Source: Aureibacter tunicatorum (GTDB lineage: Bacteria; Bacteroidota; Bacteroidia; Cytophagales; Cyclobacteriaceae). From it: DNA of 64,000 nucleotides. The notes beneath the pieces are model-generated. The model did no database searches and had not been told where the DNA came from. It saw only the letters and a program-made list of their open reading frames with translations. The translations under genes were made by a program, and so were the position numbers. Positions 34,155-43,938 of this stretch are shown here, piece after piece (the first letter of the stretch is position 1; each line of letters begins with the position of its first letter). The DNA lies in contig NZ_AP025305.1 of the NCBI RefSeq assembly GCF_036492635.1, positions 682,001-746,000 of the forward strand, given 5' to 3'.

Positions 34155-34970
34155 ATGGGAAAGATGCTAGATAAGTTTTATAAAGGATCAATACTGATGA
34201 TTATGGCACTTTTGCTTGTTAATGTAGCTACTGCTCAAGACGCGGTAGACAACAATAGCTTGCCGGATGAAGAAGAAGTGTTGAATTTGGATTCATTGGT
34301 TACTTTGACTGGGGTTGTGATCAATGAGGAAAATGAGGCGCCTATGCCTTTTGTTCATGTTGTTAATATGTCTCGCAAGAGAGGGGTTGTAACAGATGAT
34401 GATGGACTTTTTAAACTGTATATGAACCCTGGCGATACGGTTGTTTTTTCTTTTGTTGGTTTTAAGGACTTTGAGTTTCACCTTGATAGCGCTGAAAAGG
34501 GAAGTACATATGCGGCTACGATTGGCTTGAGCCCAAGCGCCTATGAGTTGAAAGCGATAACAGTGTATGAATACCCGACGCTTGATGAAATGAAGAAGCA
34601 GTTGGTTGAAATGCGAACTAAAGATCCTGAAGAGGATAAGGTGAAAATTCCTGGCGGTTATTATGGCCCACAAAAAGAGGTGAAGGCAAAAGCATGGAAT
34701 TCTCCTGTTTCTGCGGTGGCAGGTCTGTTCAGCAAGGATCGAAAAATGCAAAAGAGATTGGTGCAGTCTAAAAAAAGCTACGAGGATTATAAAATTATCA
34801 ATAGCAAGTTCAGTGAGCAAGTGGTCGCGGATATCACTGGCTATTCAGATCCTAATGAAATTGCTCGCTTCATGCAGTTTTGCGGTTTTTCAAACGATTA
34901 CTTATTAAGCACGCCGGCTTACGATGTGATCGTGGCTATTCAAGACAAGCAAAAGATTTTTGAAAGATAG
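34155..34970 (+). CDS. Secreted carboxypeptidase-regulatory-like-domain protein (first paralogue)
   Basis: About 271 residues: a signal peptide ending VATAQ, then a carboxypeptidase-D-regulatory-like beta-sandwich (LTGVVINEENEAPMPFVHVV to FSFVGFKDFEF), as in the plug-side domain of TonB-dependent receptors but here with no receptor attached. The C-terminal 130 residues are specific to this gene and its neighbour at 35082, including TGYSDPNEIARFMQFCGF and YDVIVAI. Start ATG 34155 is chosen; ATG 34164 is also possible. A terminator follows at 35003. Probably periplasmic; role unknown. Confidence 0.82.
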   Translation: MGKMLDKFYKGSILMIMALLLVNVATAQDAVDNNSLPDEEEVLNLDSLVTLTGVVINEENEAPMPFVHVVNMSRKRGVVTDDDGLFKLYMNPGDTVVFSFVGFKDFEFHLDSAEKGSTYAATIGLSPSAYELKAITVYEYPTLDEMKKQLVEMRTKDPEEDKVKIPGGYYGPQKEVKAKAWNSPVSAVAGLFSKDRKMQKRLVQSKKSYEDYKIINSKFSEQVVADITGYSDPNEIARFMQFCGFSNDYLLSTPAYDVIVAIQDKQKIFER

Positions 34971-35002
34971 TAGGAAGATTAATAGCTTATTTATGAATGT
35001 TT

Positions 35003-35032
35003 AACCCTTTTTAACGAAGGGTTTTTATTTTT
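35003..35032 (+). terminator. Terminator between the two regulatory-like paralogues
   Basis: Stem aaccctt (35003-35009) with aagggtt (35017-35023), then a T-rich tail. Confidence 0.83.
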
Positions 35033-35081
35033 TATAGACATTAGTTGTTACTTATGTGGTATTGGAGATAATGAAAGTTTT

Positions 35082-35870
35082 ATGAGTGTAAGTGCGTGTC
35101 GATTTTTTCTAATGATCTTTTTTGTGAGTTTGAGTTTAAGCTCGTATTCTGAAGAAACGAAAGAAGATAGTTTGATTTCTGTTCAAGGCAGGGTTTATGA
35201 TGCGGAAAGCATGAAGCCTTTAGTGGGCGTTCATGTTTCAGCAAGTGGGATGCTTAAAAGCGTTGCAACAGATGCTTCAGGCTATTTTGTGCTTGAGCTA
35301 AATGCTACTGATACTTTAATGTTGTCGCATGTAGGATTTCAGTCAATTAAAATAGAACCTTCCAGAATTGAAATATCAGACGAATATTTTCTTAAGCAAT
35401 CGATTGAAGTGTTAACGCCAGTTGTGGTATATGCTTTGCCTGAGAATGCAGAGGAATTGAAAAAAGCTTTACTGAGTGTTAATGTGCCAGAATCTGAAGA
35501 AGAGTTTAACTTTAAAATAGATGCCAAAGTCTTGATGAGTTTGCCTTCAGATCTTCAAAATGCTCAATTTTCGGAAAGGAAAGGCAGCGGGAATTTTGGA
35601 TTGCCTATCGGAGGAAATCGCATGGCCAAGCAGGAGAAAAAATACCAAGCGATACTCGCAAAAGAGAAGGTATGGGAAGGCATTGGCAAAAAGTATAACA
35701 AGACGATTGTGCGTGAGGTGACAGGCGTGAGAAATGATAGTATTGCATTGGATGTAATGAAATTTTGTGACTTTAAAAAAGAGTTTTTAGAGAGAACCTC
35801 CGAGTATCAAATTATCGTAGCGATTTTGAATTGTTATGAAAATTATCAAGAAGTGGAATCATTTGAATAA
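35082..35870 (+). CDS. Secreted carboxypeptidase-regulatory-like-domain protein (second paralogue)
   Basis: A 262-residue protein with a signal peptide (FFLMIFFVSLSLSSYSEE) and the same fold as its upstream neighbour: VQGRVYDAESMKPLVGVHVS to MLSHVGFQSIKIEP. The C-terminal region shares the pattern TG-x-n-MKFCDF-x-n-YQIIVAI with the gene at 34155, so the two arose by duplication and have since diverged widely. An 8-bp inverted repeat without a T-tract (35869-35891) follows. Role unknown. Confidence 0.82.
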   Translation: MSVSACRFFLMIFFVSLSLSSYSEETKEDSLISVQGRVYDAESMKPLVGVHVSASGMLKSVATDASGYFVLELNATDTLMLSHVGFQSIKIEPSRIEISDEYFLKQSIEVLTPVVVYALPENAEELKKALLSVNVPESEEEFNFKIDAKVLMSLPSDLQNAQFSERKGSGNFGLPIGGNRMAKQEKKYQAILAKEKVWEGIGKKYNKTIVREVTGVRNDSIALDVMKFCDFKKEFLERTSEYQIIVAILNCYENYQEVESFE

Positions 35871-35957
35871 TCTAGTTAAAATGACTAGATTGCCTATATT
35901 TTTGACTTTAGTAAGATTTACCTCTGAAAAATCGATCGAATAACCTTTTAAAAAATT

Positions 35958-38927
35958 ATGCTTAGTAACTATCGGAAGATTAATGACATCACAGGTTGGT
36001 TGGTGTTTGGTATCTCAACATTGGTGTACTGTCTCACAGTAGAGCCAACAGCGAGCTTTTGGGACTGTAGTGAGTTCATAGCTTGTTCTTATAAGCTTGA
36101 AGTGCCTCACCCGCCGGGGACACCATTATTTTTGCTTATAGGAAGACTTTTTTCACTATTGGCAGGAGGTGACGTTGAGAAAGTAGCTTATTGGATTAAC
36201 ATAATGAGTGCTTTATGTAGTGGATTTACGATTTTGTTCCTCTTCTGGTCGATAACCATGTTGGGAAGAAAGTTGCTAGGTGTTAAAGATGTTGCGTCAA
36301 TAGAAAAAGGTAAAGCTTATGCGTTGTTTGGCGCTGGAGTAGTAGGTTCTCTTGCTTATGCGTTCACTGATTCATTTTGGTTTTCGGCAGTAGAAGGGGA
36401 GGTATATGGTATGTCTTCATTCTTTACAGCGATTGTTGTATGGGCTATGCTGAAGTGGGATTTGATTGAAGATCATAAATTGGCTAACAGATGGTTGATT
36501 ATGATTGCGTATTTGATGGGATTGTCAATTGGAGTCCATTTGTTGAACTTGGTGACGATGCCGGCTTTAGGTTTGGTGTATTATTTCAAAAAGTTTAAAA
36601 ACCCAACAATCAAGGGAGCTGTTATAGCATTGATCGTTAGTTTGATTGTTTTGTTGTTTATCAATGATTTTATTATTCCTGGTTTGCCAAGTTTGGCGGG
36701 AGATATTGAGGTGTTTTTTGTGAACTCTTTAGGTTTGCCTTTTGGTAGTGGGGTTATTTTCTTCATTGTTTTATTCATTTCCATATTAGTATATGCTGTC
36801 TACTATTCGCAAGTCAAGCAAAAAGAGCATTTGAATACAGCGTTGTTGTCTTTTGTTTTTATTCTATTTGGATATGCATGTTATGCGATTATTCCGATCA
36901 GATCATCATACAACCCTCCGATTGATGAAAACGATCCAGAGACGATAGTTAATTTCGTGTCGTACTTGAAGCGTGAGCAATATGGTTCAAGACCATTGTT
37001 TTATGGACAGTATTATGACGCGGAAGTTGTGGATACAAAAGAAGGAGCGCCTATATATGCTAAAGGCAAAGATAAGTATGTAATCGAAGGGAAAAAGCTT
37101 AGTTATGAGTATGACAAGAGCCGCCAGACACTCTTGCCAAGAATATACAGCAATGCGCCGCAACATGTAGAAGCATATAAAAGAGTGTTGGGACTTGGAC
37201 CAAATGAAAAACCTGGATTTGGAGATAACATAAAGTTCATGTTTGTCGATCAGATTGGCAGAATGTATATACGATATTTGATGTGGAACTTCTCCGGTCG
37301 AGAAAGCGATAATCAAGGAGCTGGATATTTGACAATAGCGGATGCCTTTAAAAAAGTGCCTGATGCGATTTCTGAGAATAAGGCTAGGAATAATTATTTG
37401 ATGCTACCTTTGATTTTAGGGATCATAGGCTTGTTTTTTAACTTCAATAAAGACCCAAAAACATTTGCCGTAATCGGAATGCTGTTTATCATGACAGGTG
37501 TAGCGCTTGTTGTTTACTTGAATATGCCGCCGATTGAGCCTCGTGAAAGGGATTATATATTTGTGGGATCGTTTTACGCATTTGCGATGTGGATTGGCTT
37601 TGGGGTCTTGGCATTGTGGCAGCTTATAGAGGAGAAAACGAAGAACAAGGGAGTGATGCCTGCCGCCGTTGCGACGATTATATCTCTTTCTGTGCCTGTG
37701 ATTTTGATAGCTGAAAATTATGATGATCATGATCGTTCGGATAGATATTTTTCAGTTGATTCAGCGAAAAATTTCTTGGATTCTTGCGCGCCTAATGCGA
37801 TAATTTTTACTGGTGGAGATAATGATACATTCCCGCTTTGGTATGTTCAAGAAGTAGAAGGCTATAGGACGGATGTGAGAGTGATTGTATTGAGTTACTT
37901 TAATACAGACTGGTATATCGAGCAAATGATGCGAAGAGCTTATGAATCGCAACCTTTGCCGTTCAGTTTCTCCGAGGAGGATATTCAGCAAGGAGGTCCT
38001 AATGATTATATTCTTTATAATCCAAATGCGGGTATTAAAGGAGCTATCGATGCTAAGCAATATATTTCATTGTTGAGAAAGAAAAGCCCTGCTTTGCTAT
38101 TGCCTACAAGAGGAGGTGGGACAGTAAATACTGTGCCTTCGAAAACTATGTTCTATAATATCGATACGGCTCAAGTCCAAAAGCTTGGTATAGTGCCTGA
38201 GCAATATAAGGATCATATCGTTCCTCAAATGACTTGGAACCTTAAGAAAAATGCTATTGAGAAAAATACTTTGATGATCATAGATTTGATTACCAATAGC
38301 AATTGGGAAAGGCCAATTTACTTTAATAATACTTCATTGCAAGGAGTTGGCATTGACTTGAAGGAGTATGTAATTCAAGAAGGAGCGGCTTATAGATTGT
38401 TGCCGATTAAGAACCCGAATCCAAACAGAGAGTTTGTAGATACTGACTTGATGTATGAAAATATGATGACGAAGTTCAAGTTTAGAGAGCTTGATAATCC
38501 GAATGTTTATTATTCTCAAGATTATCGTCAGTTTGCTCAAAATGCGAGATCGAATTTCAATACATTGGCAAGATCATTAGTTCTTGAGAATAGACCTGAT
38601 CAAGCTAAAGAGGTTGTAAATTACATGTTGGATAGAATTCCAAATGAAGCTATTCCTTTTGATTTCACGACGACTCAAACGATTGCGACCTTGCTTGCCG
38701 TTGAGGAAAATGATCGAGCATTGGAAGTTATTAAGGTGCTGGGAGATAGATCTGATCAGCTATTGACATATTATGAGCAGAAAAATGTACCAGTTTCTGT
38801 TGATGTTCAGAAAGAGCTTGTGATATTGTCTGAATTGATAAGATTGCTTAGGACTCAAGATCAAGAAGAATTGTTGGAGGATTATATGGAGAAGTTAGCT
38901 AGACATAGAGCGTACTTTGGAATATAA
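35958..38927 (+). CDS. DUF2723 membrane protein (TMEM260-like, putative protein O-mannosyltransferase)
   Basis: A 989-residue polytopic protein. The N-terminal 500 residues hold about a dozen membrane segments and open with ITGWLVFGISTLVYCLTVEP and ASFWDCSEFIA, whose acidic residue after the first membrane segment is typical of GT-C glycosyltransferases; HPPGTPLFLLIGR follows. A large C-terminal soluble part has TGGDNDTFPLWYVQEVEG and repeats of helical character. Family DUF2723 is related to human TMEM260, an O-mannosyltransferase. Activity here is inferred. It is monocistronic with a terminator at 38955. Confidence 0.9.
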   Translation: MLSNYRKINDITGWLVFGISTLVYCLTVEPTASFWDCSEFIACSYKLEVPHPPGTPLFLLIGRLFSLLAGGDVEKVAYWINIMSALCSGFTILFLFWSITMLGRKLLGVKDVASIEKGKAYALFGAGVVGSLAYAFTDSFWFSAVEGEVYGMSSFFTAIVVWAMLKWDLIEDHKLANRWLIMIAYLMGLSIGVHLLNLVTMPALGLVYYFKKFKNPTIKGAVIALIVSLIVLLFINDFIIPGLPSLAGDIEVFFVNSLGLPFGSGVIFFIVLFISILVYAVYYSQVKQKEHLNTALLSFVFILFGYACYAIIPIRSSYNPPIDENDPETIVNFVSYLKREQYGSRPLFYGQYYDAEVVDTKEGAPIYAKGKDKYVIEGKKLSYEYDKSRQTLLPRIYSNAPQHVEAYKRVLGLGPNEKPGFGDNIKFMFVDQIGRMYIRYLMWNFSGRESDNQGAGYLTIADAFKKVPDAISENKARNNYLMLPLILGIIGLFFNFNKDPKTFAVIGMLFIMTGVALVVYLNMPPIEPRERDYIFVGSFYAFAMWIGFGVLALWQLIEEKTKNKGVMPAAVATIISLSVPVILIAENYDDHDRSDRYFSVDSAKNFLDSCAPNAIIFTGGDNDTFPLWYVQEVEGYRTDVRVIVLSYFNTDWYIEQMMRRAYESQPLPFSFSEEDIQQGGPNDYILYNPNAGIKGAIDAKQYISLLRKKSPALLLPTRGGGTVNTVPSKTMFYNIDTAQVQKLGIVPEQYKDHIVPQMTWNLKKNAIEKNTLMIIDLITNSNWERPIYFNNTSLQGVGIDLKEYVIQEGAAYRLLPIKNPNPNREFVDTDLMYENMMTKFKFRELDNPNVYYSQDYRQFAQNARSNFNTLARSLVLENRPDQAKEVVNYMLDRIPNEAIPFDFTTTQTIATLLAVEENDRALEVIKVLGDRSDQLLTYYEQKNVPVSVDVQKELVILSELIRLLRTQDQEELLEDYMEKLARHRAYFGI

Positions 38928-38954
38928 CCCAAATCTAGAGATAAGAATTATAAG

Positions 38955-38985
38955 AGCCATTTCCTTAGGGAGATGGCTTTTTTTG
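38955..38985 (+). terminator. Terminator after the DUF2723 gene
   Basis: Stem agccat (38955-38960) plus tcc/gga inside, paired with atggct (38973-38978), followed by seven T. Confidence 0.85.
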
Positions 38986-39121
38986 TATGTTTAAGAAGGA
39001 AGAGTAGTAGGTTTCTTAGTATTAAGTGAGTGAGGGAAGTGTTATGAAAGAGGTGGTATTATTAAAATGTAAGCTGAGAATATGAAATAAAAAATTGGTT
39101 GTGTAGTGGTATGTTGTAAAG

Positions 39122-39895
39122 TTATATTACTTCAAATATTTCAGCGAATTTCATGATTTGATAGGGGTTGTTTGTATTTAGTTTTTTTAAAATCTTTTTT
39201 CGATGTGATTTTACAGTTTCTATGCTCATTTCGCATAGAGAGGCTATGGATTGATTTTTTTCACCAAGTGCAATAAGCTTTAGCACTTCTCTTTCTCTTT
39301 CTGTTAAATTAAGAAATACCTTTTTGTTGTCATTGAAGTATTTTCTGTTTTGAATTGTTTCGTCTATGTAATTTGACCAGATTAAAATCTTGTCTACAGG
39401 AAAAGTATGAATTCTGATTTTATCGGTTCTGCTGTCCGATAGATTGATGAAAATAATCAAGTGCCATTCGTATATTTTGCTTTGGGTATTTTTTAACTTC
39501 AAGTAGTTTGTTTCGGTCAGTACACTAATATTGCTTTTGAGTATTTCTATTTGAGCTTTGAATAGTTCGCTGTCTGTGCTAAGTAAAAATTGCGATGCGA
39601 AAGAAGATACGTTAATAGGGTTTTCCTCAAGTTGAAGTGTTTCTTGTTTTGCTATTGTGTTTCCGTTGATTTCGTATATGGTTTCAAATGATTTTATGTC
39701 TTTGATGTAACTTACTTCGTCAGGTATTATAAGTTTTTGAGCAAGAGAGTTTTTAATAGTCTGGGGCTCTGGAGTATTCCTTCTTAAGCAGTCATTTTTT
39801 AATAGTTTTTCAATTTTGGCGAATGTAGGTTTGTTCATTTTTTCAATGATTAATTTAATTAATCTAAAAACGGTTTTTTTATAGGGTATGTGCAA
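39122..39895 (-). CDS. LuxR-type HTH transcriptional regulator
   Basis: A protein of up to 257 residues with a C-terminal LuxR helix-turn-helix (about 190-250): LTEREREVLKLIALGEKN, then SIETVKSHRKKILKKLNTNN. The N-terminal 185 residues look like a PAS-type sensor (LKNTQSKIYEWHLIIFINLS) but have no recognised ligand residues or receiver aspartate, so it is not a classic two-component regulator. ATG 39838 (MNKPTFAKIEKLL) is an alternative and perhaps better start. It lies downstream of the flavoprotein gene, after a 161-base AT-rich gap; control of that pair is only a guess. Confidence 0.85.
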   Translation of the reverse strand: MHIPYKKTVFRLIKLIIEKMNKPTFAKIEKLLKNDCLRRNTPEPQTIKNSLAQKLIIPDEVSYIKDIKSFETIYEINGNTIAKQETLQLEENPINVSSFASQFLLSTDSELFKAQIEILKSNISVLTETNYLKLKNTQSKIYEWHLIIFINLSDSRTDKIRIHTFPVDKILIWSNYIDETIQNRKYFNDNKKVFLNLTEREREVLKLIALGEKNQSIASLCEMSIETVKSHRKKILKKLNTNNPYQIMKFAEIFEVI

Positions 39896-40056
39896 ATTAT
39901 TGAATTTTATTGCATTAAAAAAATAATTAATACGTTTTTTGATTTTTAAAATTAAATTAATGAAACATTTTAGTATTTATTTAAAATTACTTACTGAGTT
40001 TGTTATGTGTATTTTTTTAATTTAAAATAAAATTAATTGACTTGTTGGTTTGTTTG

Positions 40057-41580
40057 TTAATTCAAATGCTTTATTGCTGAAATACCTGAATCAACGGCTT
40101 CAAATAACAAAGGAAGTCTTGAATTGTCCACGCCTGCAAATACAAAATTGCTATACTTTCGATTTTCATTTAAGTCATTGAATAAGTATCCTGGTTTCGG
40201 TATCGGCATAGCATGTCCCATAACTTTGATATAGACTTTTTCAATCAGACTATGCATAGATTGATCAAAGTATTCTTGAAGAGTCTTGATGCTAAGGGCT
40301 TTAAGTCGTTTTGGAAATTCAGGATTCATCAATTCGTTTCTTTCGTTTGGAGGGAAACAATAGTAGAGGTTCAGTATTCTGTTTTTGTCAGAAAGTCTAT
40401 GCTGGCTAAAGGAGTCTACAAAGCCCAGAAAGTTTTTGTTGGAGTTGTTGAGGAATTCGTTTTGCCAGAATACTTTTTTTCTTTTAATTCGGGCATTTTT
40501 TTTAAGTGCAATGTTGACGATAGCCCAGGGAGAGTAAGTTGTTGGAGGCAAACTATGGCTGATTTCGGGAAATATATATTTCAAGGCATGTTTATGGCCT
40601 GCGTAAATGACATTGTCAGTTAAGTAAGTGTCAACTCTATTATTGGGTATGTTTAGCGATTCTACAAAGAATTGCTTGCCATTAGTATGTGGGCGAATGT
40701 TGATTGTTAGGTTTCTTGTTTTGAAGTTCTCGGTATTTAATCCAGCAATGATCTTTTGGGCGAAATAATCATTTCCCTCAGGTGGCGAGAATAATTCCAC
40801 ATTCTCTTTGTAGTAGTTTCTGCAAGTGTAATAATGGATGCCTGCCAAAGCGGATATTGTTTCACTACCAGCCCCATAGTCGTCTTTCATTTGATAATCA
40901 ATGGCGTCGATCATTCTTTGAGAAAGGTTTAGGTTGGATTGCTCTAGAAAGCTTTTAAAGGTTATGTTGTCCAAGTTCCGAATATTGGAATCAATCAGTC
41001 GAGTTGGCATGCTCATCTTGCCTACATATTGGGAGAGATGATCAATGAATAACTGCTTTTCATTAGTGTTGGGCAGTAATGGCTCGAATGAATTGTTGTT
41101 ATAGCAAATGCTTTCTCTTTTTTGAGGTATTAAATGTTGATGATCCGTGAATCTCCATTTTTTGTCAATGGCATCTTGATAGATGATATTTTTTGATTCA
41201 AAGAAATTCAAAACATCCTTGCCATAGTATTCAGGGTAAGCCAAGTCATAGTGAGCGCCTTGGCCGAATTTGACTCCCTTATGGTTGTGGCTGTCTGAGC
41301 TTCCTCCTAGTCTATCTGAAAGCTCTAATAGTTTATAGTCTTTGTCTTTTAATGCCCCTGCAGCGCTTAGGCCTGCAATTCCTCCTCCGACAATCAAAAA
41401 TTCTGTTCGAATGTTGTCATCGGATTTTTCAAAATTATTTTTCCTTAATACCATATGAGCCGAGTGGGCGTCATTTCTAACTTCAAGAGGAATTTGGCTA
41501 ATAGAATCGTTTTGACAACCGATTAGAGCTAAATTAGCAGAGGCTAAAGTGGATATTTTAATGAACTGTCTTCGTTTCAT
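40057..41580 (-). CDS. Tat-exported flavin amine-oxidase-like protein, probable lipoprotein
   Basis: A 507-residue FAD-dependent oxidoreductase of the amine-oxidase superfamily: FLIVGGGIAGLSAAGAL (about 63-79, dinucleotide site), ELSDRLGGSSDSH after it, and the C-terminal FVFAGVDNSRLPLLFEAVDSG near the flavin. The N-terminus MKRRQFIKISTLASANLALIGC has a twin-arginine motif and a lipobox (Cys22), so it should be folded with FAD before export and then lipid-anchored. It is 7 bases downstream of a membrane spermidine-synthase-like gene, which suggests polyamine or related amine chemistry, but the substrate is not shown by the sequence. Confidence 0.88.
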   Translation of the reverse strand: MKRRQFIKISTLASANLALIGCQNDSISQIPLEVRNDAHSAHMVLRKNNFEKSDDNIRTEFLIVGGGIAGLSAAGALKDKDYKLLELSDRLGGSSDSHNHKGVKFGQGAHYDLAYPEYYGKDVLNFFESKNIIYQDAIDKKWRFTDHQHLIPQKRESICYNNNSFEPLLPNTNEKQLFIDHLSQYVGKMSMPTRLIDSNIRNLDNITFKSFLEQSNLNLSQRMIDAIDYQMKDDYGAGSETISALAGIHYYTCRNYYKENVELFSPPEGNDYFAQKIIAGLNTENFKTRNLTINIRPHTNGKQFFVESLNIPNNRVDTYLTDNVIYAGHKHALKYIFPEISHSLPPTTYSPWAIVNIALKKNARIKRKKVFWQNEFLNNSNKNFLGFVDSFSQHRLSDKNRILNLYYCFPPNERNELMNPEFPKRLKALSIKTLQEYFDQSMHSLIEKVYIKVMGHAMPIPKPGYLFNDLNENRKYSNFVFAGVDNSRLPLLFEAVDSGISAIKHLN

Positions 41581-41587
41581 GTTGAGT

Positions 41588-43006
41588 TTAAAAGCTTAAA
41601 TTTTTTCGCCCTTCTTGATAATGTTTTACAATGATATGGTTTGATTGGCGGTTGACAGGTATGGAATCGATTATAAATTGGCTTTTTCCAAAATGGCTGA
41701 TAAGCTCAAGTGCGCTTTCGTTTAGCCAGATTGTAGAGGAAGGTATTTCTATATTTTTGTATTGGTGTTCGATACTGTCTCTTGATATTTTGCTGGCATA
41801 GATCCAGGACCATTCGCCTATGGTAGGGATGGAATTATGCAATGCTTTGTTGTTGAATCCGACTTCTTGTATGGTTTTGTCAATAATGAGAGGTAGTGTA
41901 GGTGTGTAAAATGGACTTAAGGATTGTGTGACGAAAGCTCCATCATCATTAAGTAGTTTATGGATGATAGCATAAAATTCAAGGGTGTAATACTTTGAGT
42001 AAGACTCATTGTAAGGGTCTTGAAGGTCAATATATATAAGATCGAATGTTTTTTCCGCATTGCTTAGTAGATGATCAATGCTGTGTGAATATGTGGAGTC
42101 TAAAGAGTGTTTTTGCTCTGTTTGTGTGAAATAATTAAGAAGTTTATGGTCAAATGGAGCATGAAGAATCTTTCCTTCGTAGCCTGTTTCTCTTAAGGTT
42201 TTACTTATGCGATTATTTTCATTTCCTAGTATAAGAATATGTTGTGGAGTGTCGCTTTGCATGAGGTACGCTGGAATCACCATTGGTTCATAATACATAT
42301 GCATGTCTAAAGTGCTATGCTGTAACTTTCCGTCAACATAATTCCACTGATTATTTCGCCATTCTGTAATAACAAGTTCATGCTTGTTGGTGCTTAACTG
42401 AGCCAGAATTTTATCATCAAATTTGTTTTGTGTTGAGATTGGGGTGAAGCTTGAGCTTGATATTGAAAAGAGCAGCGCTAAGCTTATGGTAATTTGAGCT
42501 AAGTATGTTTTTTTATTATGAATAATAAATATTGTTATGGCAGCGAGACTAAGCAATACCATTGCAAGGGTGAAGGATAAAAACAAATAAGTGAAAAAAG
42601 CTATTAGAAGAGCTGTGCCAGTGACAAGTGTAATAAGGTTTGTTTTTTTGAATAAAGCACCAAAGAGGGCTCCTGATGATATGAAAAATACCGTAAACAT
42701 AATGATGTGAAAAGTGGGCGTCAAAAAGCTCTTGCTGATGAATAAATCCAGAGCGTTTGTGGAGTAAGTTGCTATAGCTGTAAGTGCGGCAAAGGCGGGA
42801 AGTAAGATTTTTGCAGTATTATTGCTTGATGCTCTGACTCCTCCTATAGCTCCCACATAAAAAATCACAAGCATCGAAAAGCTTTGGAATGTGATGTGGA
42901 TGTTGGTGTAATGAAAGAAGTAGTTTGACTGCTTGTCAAGCAATACCCCAGCACTATATATGAATATCGACAATAATGATAGCAGAGCTATTTTCGATTT
43001 TGTCAT
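41588..43006 (-). CDS. Membrane protein with C-terminal spermidine-synthase-like domain
   Basis: A 472-residue fusion: six or seven membrane segments (about residues 5-200) and a Rossmann-type domain (about 220-460) like polyamine aminopropyltransferases. DLIYIDLQDPYNESYSKYY corresponds to the family's D-x-x-D-P catalytic loop, and EFYAIIHKLLNDDGAFVTQS follows as expected. The usual glycine-rich cofactor motif GGGDG is replaced by ILGNENN, so binding of decarboxylated S-adenosylmethionine is doubtful. First gene of a pair with the Tat flavoprotein. It may be a diverged aminopropyltransferase or a protein with another aminoalkyl substrate. Confidence 0.8.
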   Translation of the reverse strand: MTKSKIALLSLLSIFIYSAGVLLDKQSNYFFHYTNIHITFQSFSMLVIFYVGAIGGVRASSNNTAKILLPAFAALTAIATYSTNALDLFISKSFLTPTFHIIMFTVFFISSGALFGALFKKTNLITLVTGTALLIAFFTYLFLSFTLAMVLLSLAAITIFIIHNKKTYLAQITISLALLFSISSSSFTPISTQNKFDDKILAQLSTNKHELVITEWRNNQWNYVDGKLQHSTLDMHMYYEPMVIPAYLMQSDTPQHILILGNENNRISKTLRETGYEGKILHAPFDHKLLNYFTQTEQKHSLDSTYSHSIDHLLSNAEKTFDLIYIDLQDPYNESYSKYYTLEFYAIIHKLLNDDGAFVTQSLSPFYTPTLPLIIDKTIQEVGFNNKALHNSIPTIGEWSWIYASKISRDSIEHQYKNIEIPSSTIWLNESALELISHFGKSQFIIDSIPVNRQSNHIIVKHYQEGRKNLSF

Positions 43007-43201
43007 AGATTCCCTAGTTTAATTTTTGGTAGAGAGGATTTATAATGCGCTAAGTTATCAATCTCTGGTCAATGGTGAAAATTAATTTAGCTTGAGAGTT
43101 ATTGAGAGGTTTTCGGAAAAGCATTTTCAGTAGATATTTTCCTTCTTAAAGTGAAAATTTATTATCTTGTCTTGTGTCGAATTTCAACAAATCATATTGC
43201 C

Positions 43202-43888
43202 ATGTCCGATAGCATTTGGTTCTTTGATAATGTTAACCTGTACGATGTGCTGTGTCCGCATAAGCTGAAAGAATACCAAGAGAGTCATTTCAAATCATAC
43301 GATAAGGGAGAGTTTGTGTACTTCAAAGAAGACGCTTCCAAGATGATTTATTTGGTGAGCAAGGGGAAAGTTAGGGTTGTGAGTTACACGCCTGATGGGG
43401 AAGAGGTTGTCAAGTCTGTATTGTCCAAAGGCGAGATATTTGGAGAGATGGCTTTATTGGGAGAACAGGAGCGTAAGGATTTCGCAGTTTGCGCCAGTAA
43501 AAACGCTACAATATGCCAATTGAGTGTGGATGACATGCATTTGATGATGAGAAAAAATAATACAATCAACCTGAAAATCTATAAGATTATTGCTTTTAGG
43601 GTACGCAAGTTGGAGCGAAAACTGGAATCGATGTTATTCAAGGATGTGAGATCTCGTTTGATGGAATTTTTAAAAGATCTTATTGAGGAGCGTGGAGAGA
43701 GGAGAAATAGCGTATGCGTCATTACTCATCCTTTTACGCAGAAGGATATAGCTGATTTGGTTGGCGCCAGGCGTGAAACTGTCACAAGCATACTCAATGA
43801 CTTGAAAGATGGAGGTTTTTTGGATTATGATAGAAAGTCAATCATCATCACTCAAGAGGGCTTGGAGCGTTTAGGAGTTCGCGTTTAA
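43202..43888 (+). CDS. Crp/Fnr-family transcriptional regulator
   Basis: A 228-residue regulator with a cyclic-nucleotide-binding-type beta-barrel (residues about 30-140: VYFKEDASKMIYLVSKGKVR, KGEIFGEMALLGEQ) and a C-terminal winged helix (FTQKDIADLVGARRETVTSI). The cAMP-contacting Arg-Ser pair is not evident (EQERKDFAVCA), and there is no N-terminal Fnr cysteine cluster, so the signal is unknown. I start at ATG 43202 (MSDSIWFFDNVN); the upstream GTG at 43151 adds 17 unlikely residues. It is divergent from the spermidine-synthase-like gene. Confidence 0.93.
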   Translation: MSDSIWFFDNVNLYDVLCPHKLKEYQESHFKSYDKGEFVYFKEDASKMIYLVSKGKVRVVSYTPDGEEVVKSVLSKGEIFGEMALLGEQERKDFAVCASKNATICQLSVDDMHLMMRKNNTINLKIYKIIAFRVRKLERKLESMLFKDVRSRLMEFLKDLIEERGERRNSVCVITHPFTQKDIADLVGARRETVTSILNDLKDGGFLDYDRKSIIITQEGLERLGVRV

Positions 43889-43938
43889 TAACTATTTTTT
43901 AGCCAAAGGGTTAATACTGTGCGAATCTGCATCAGTAT

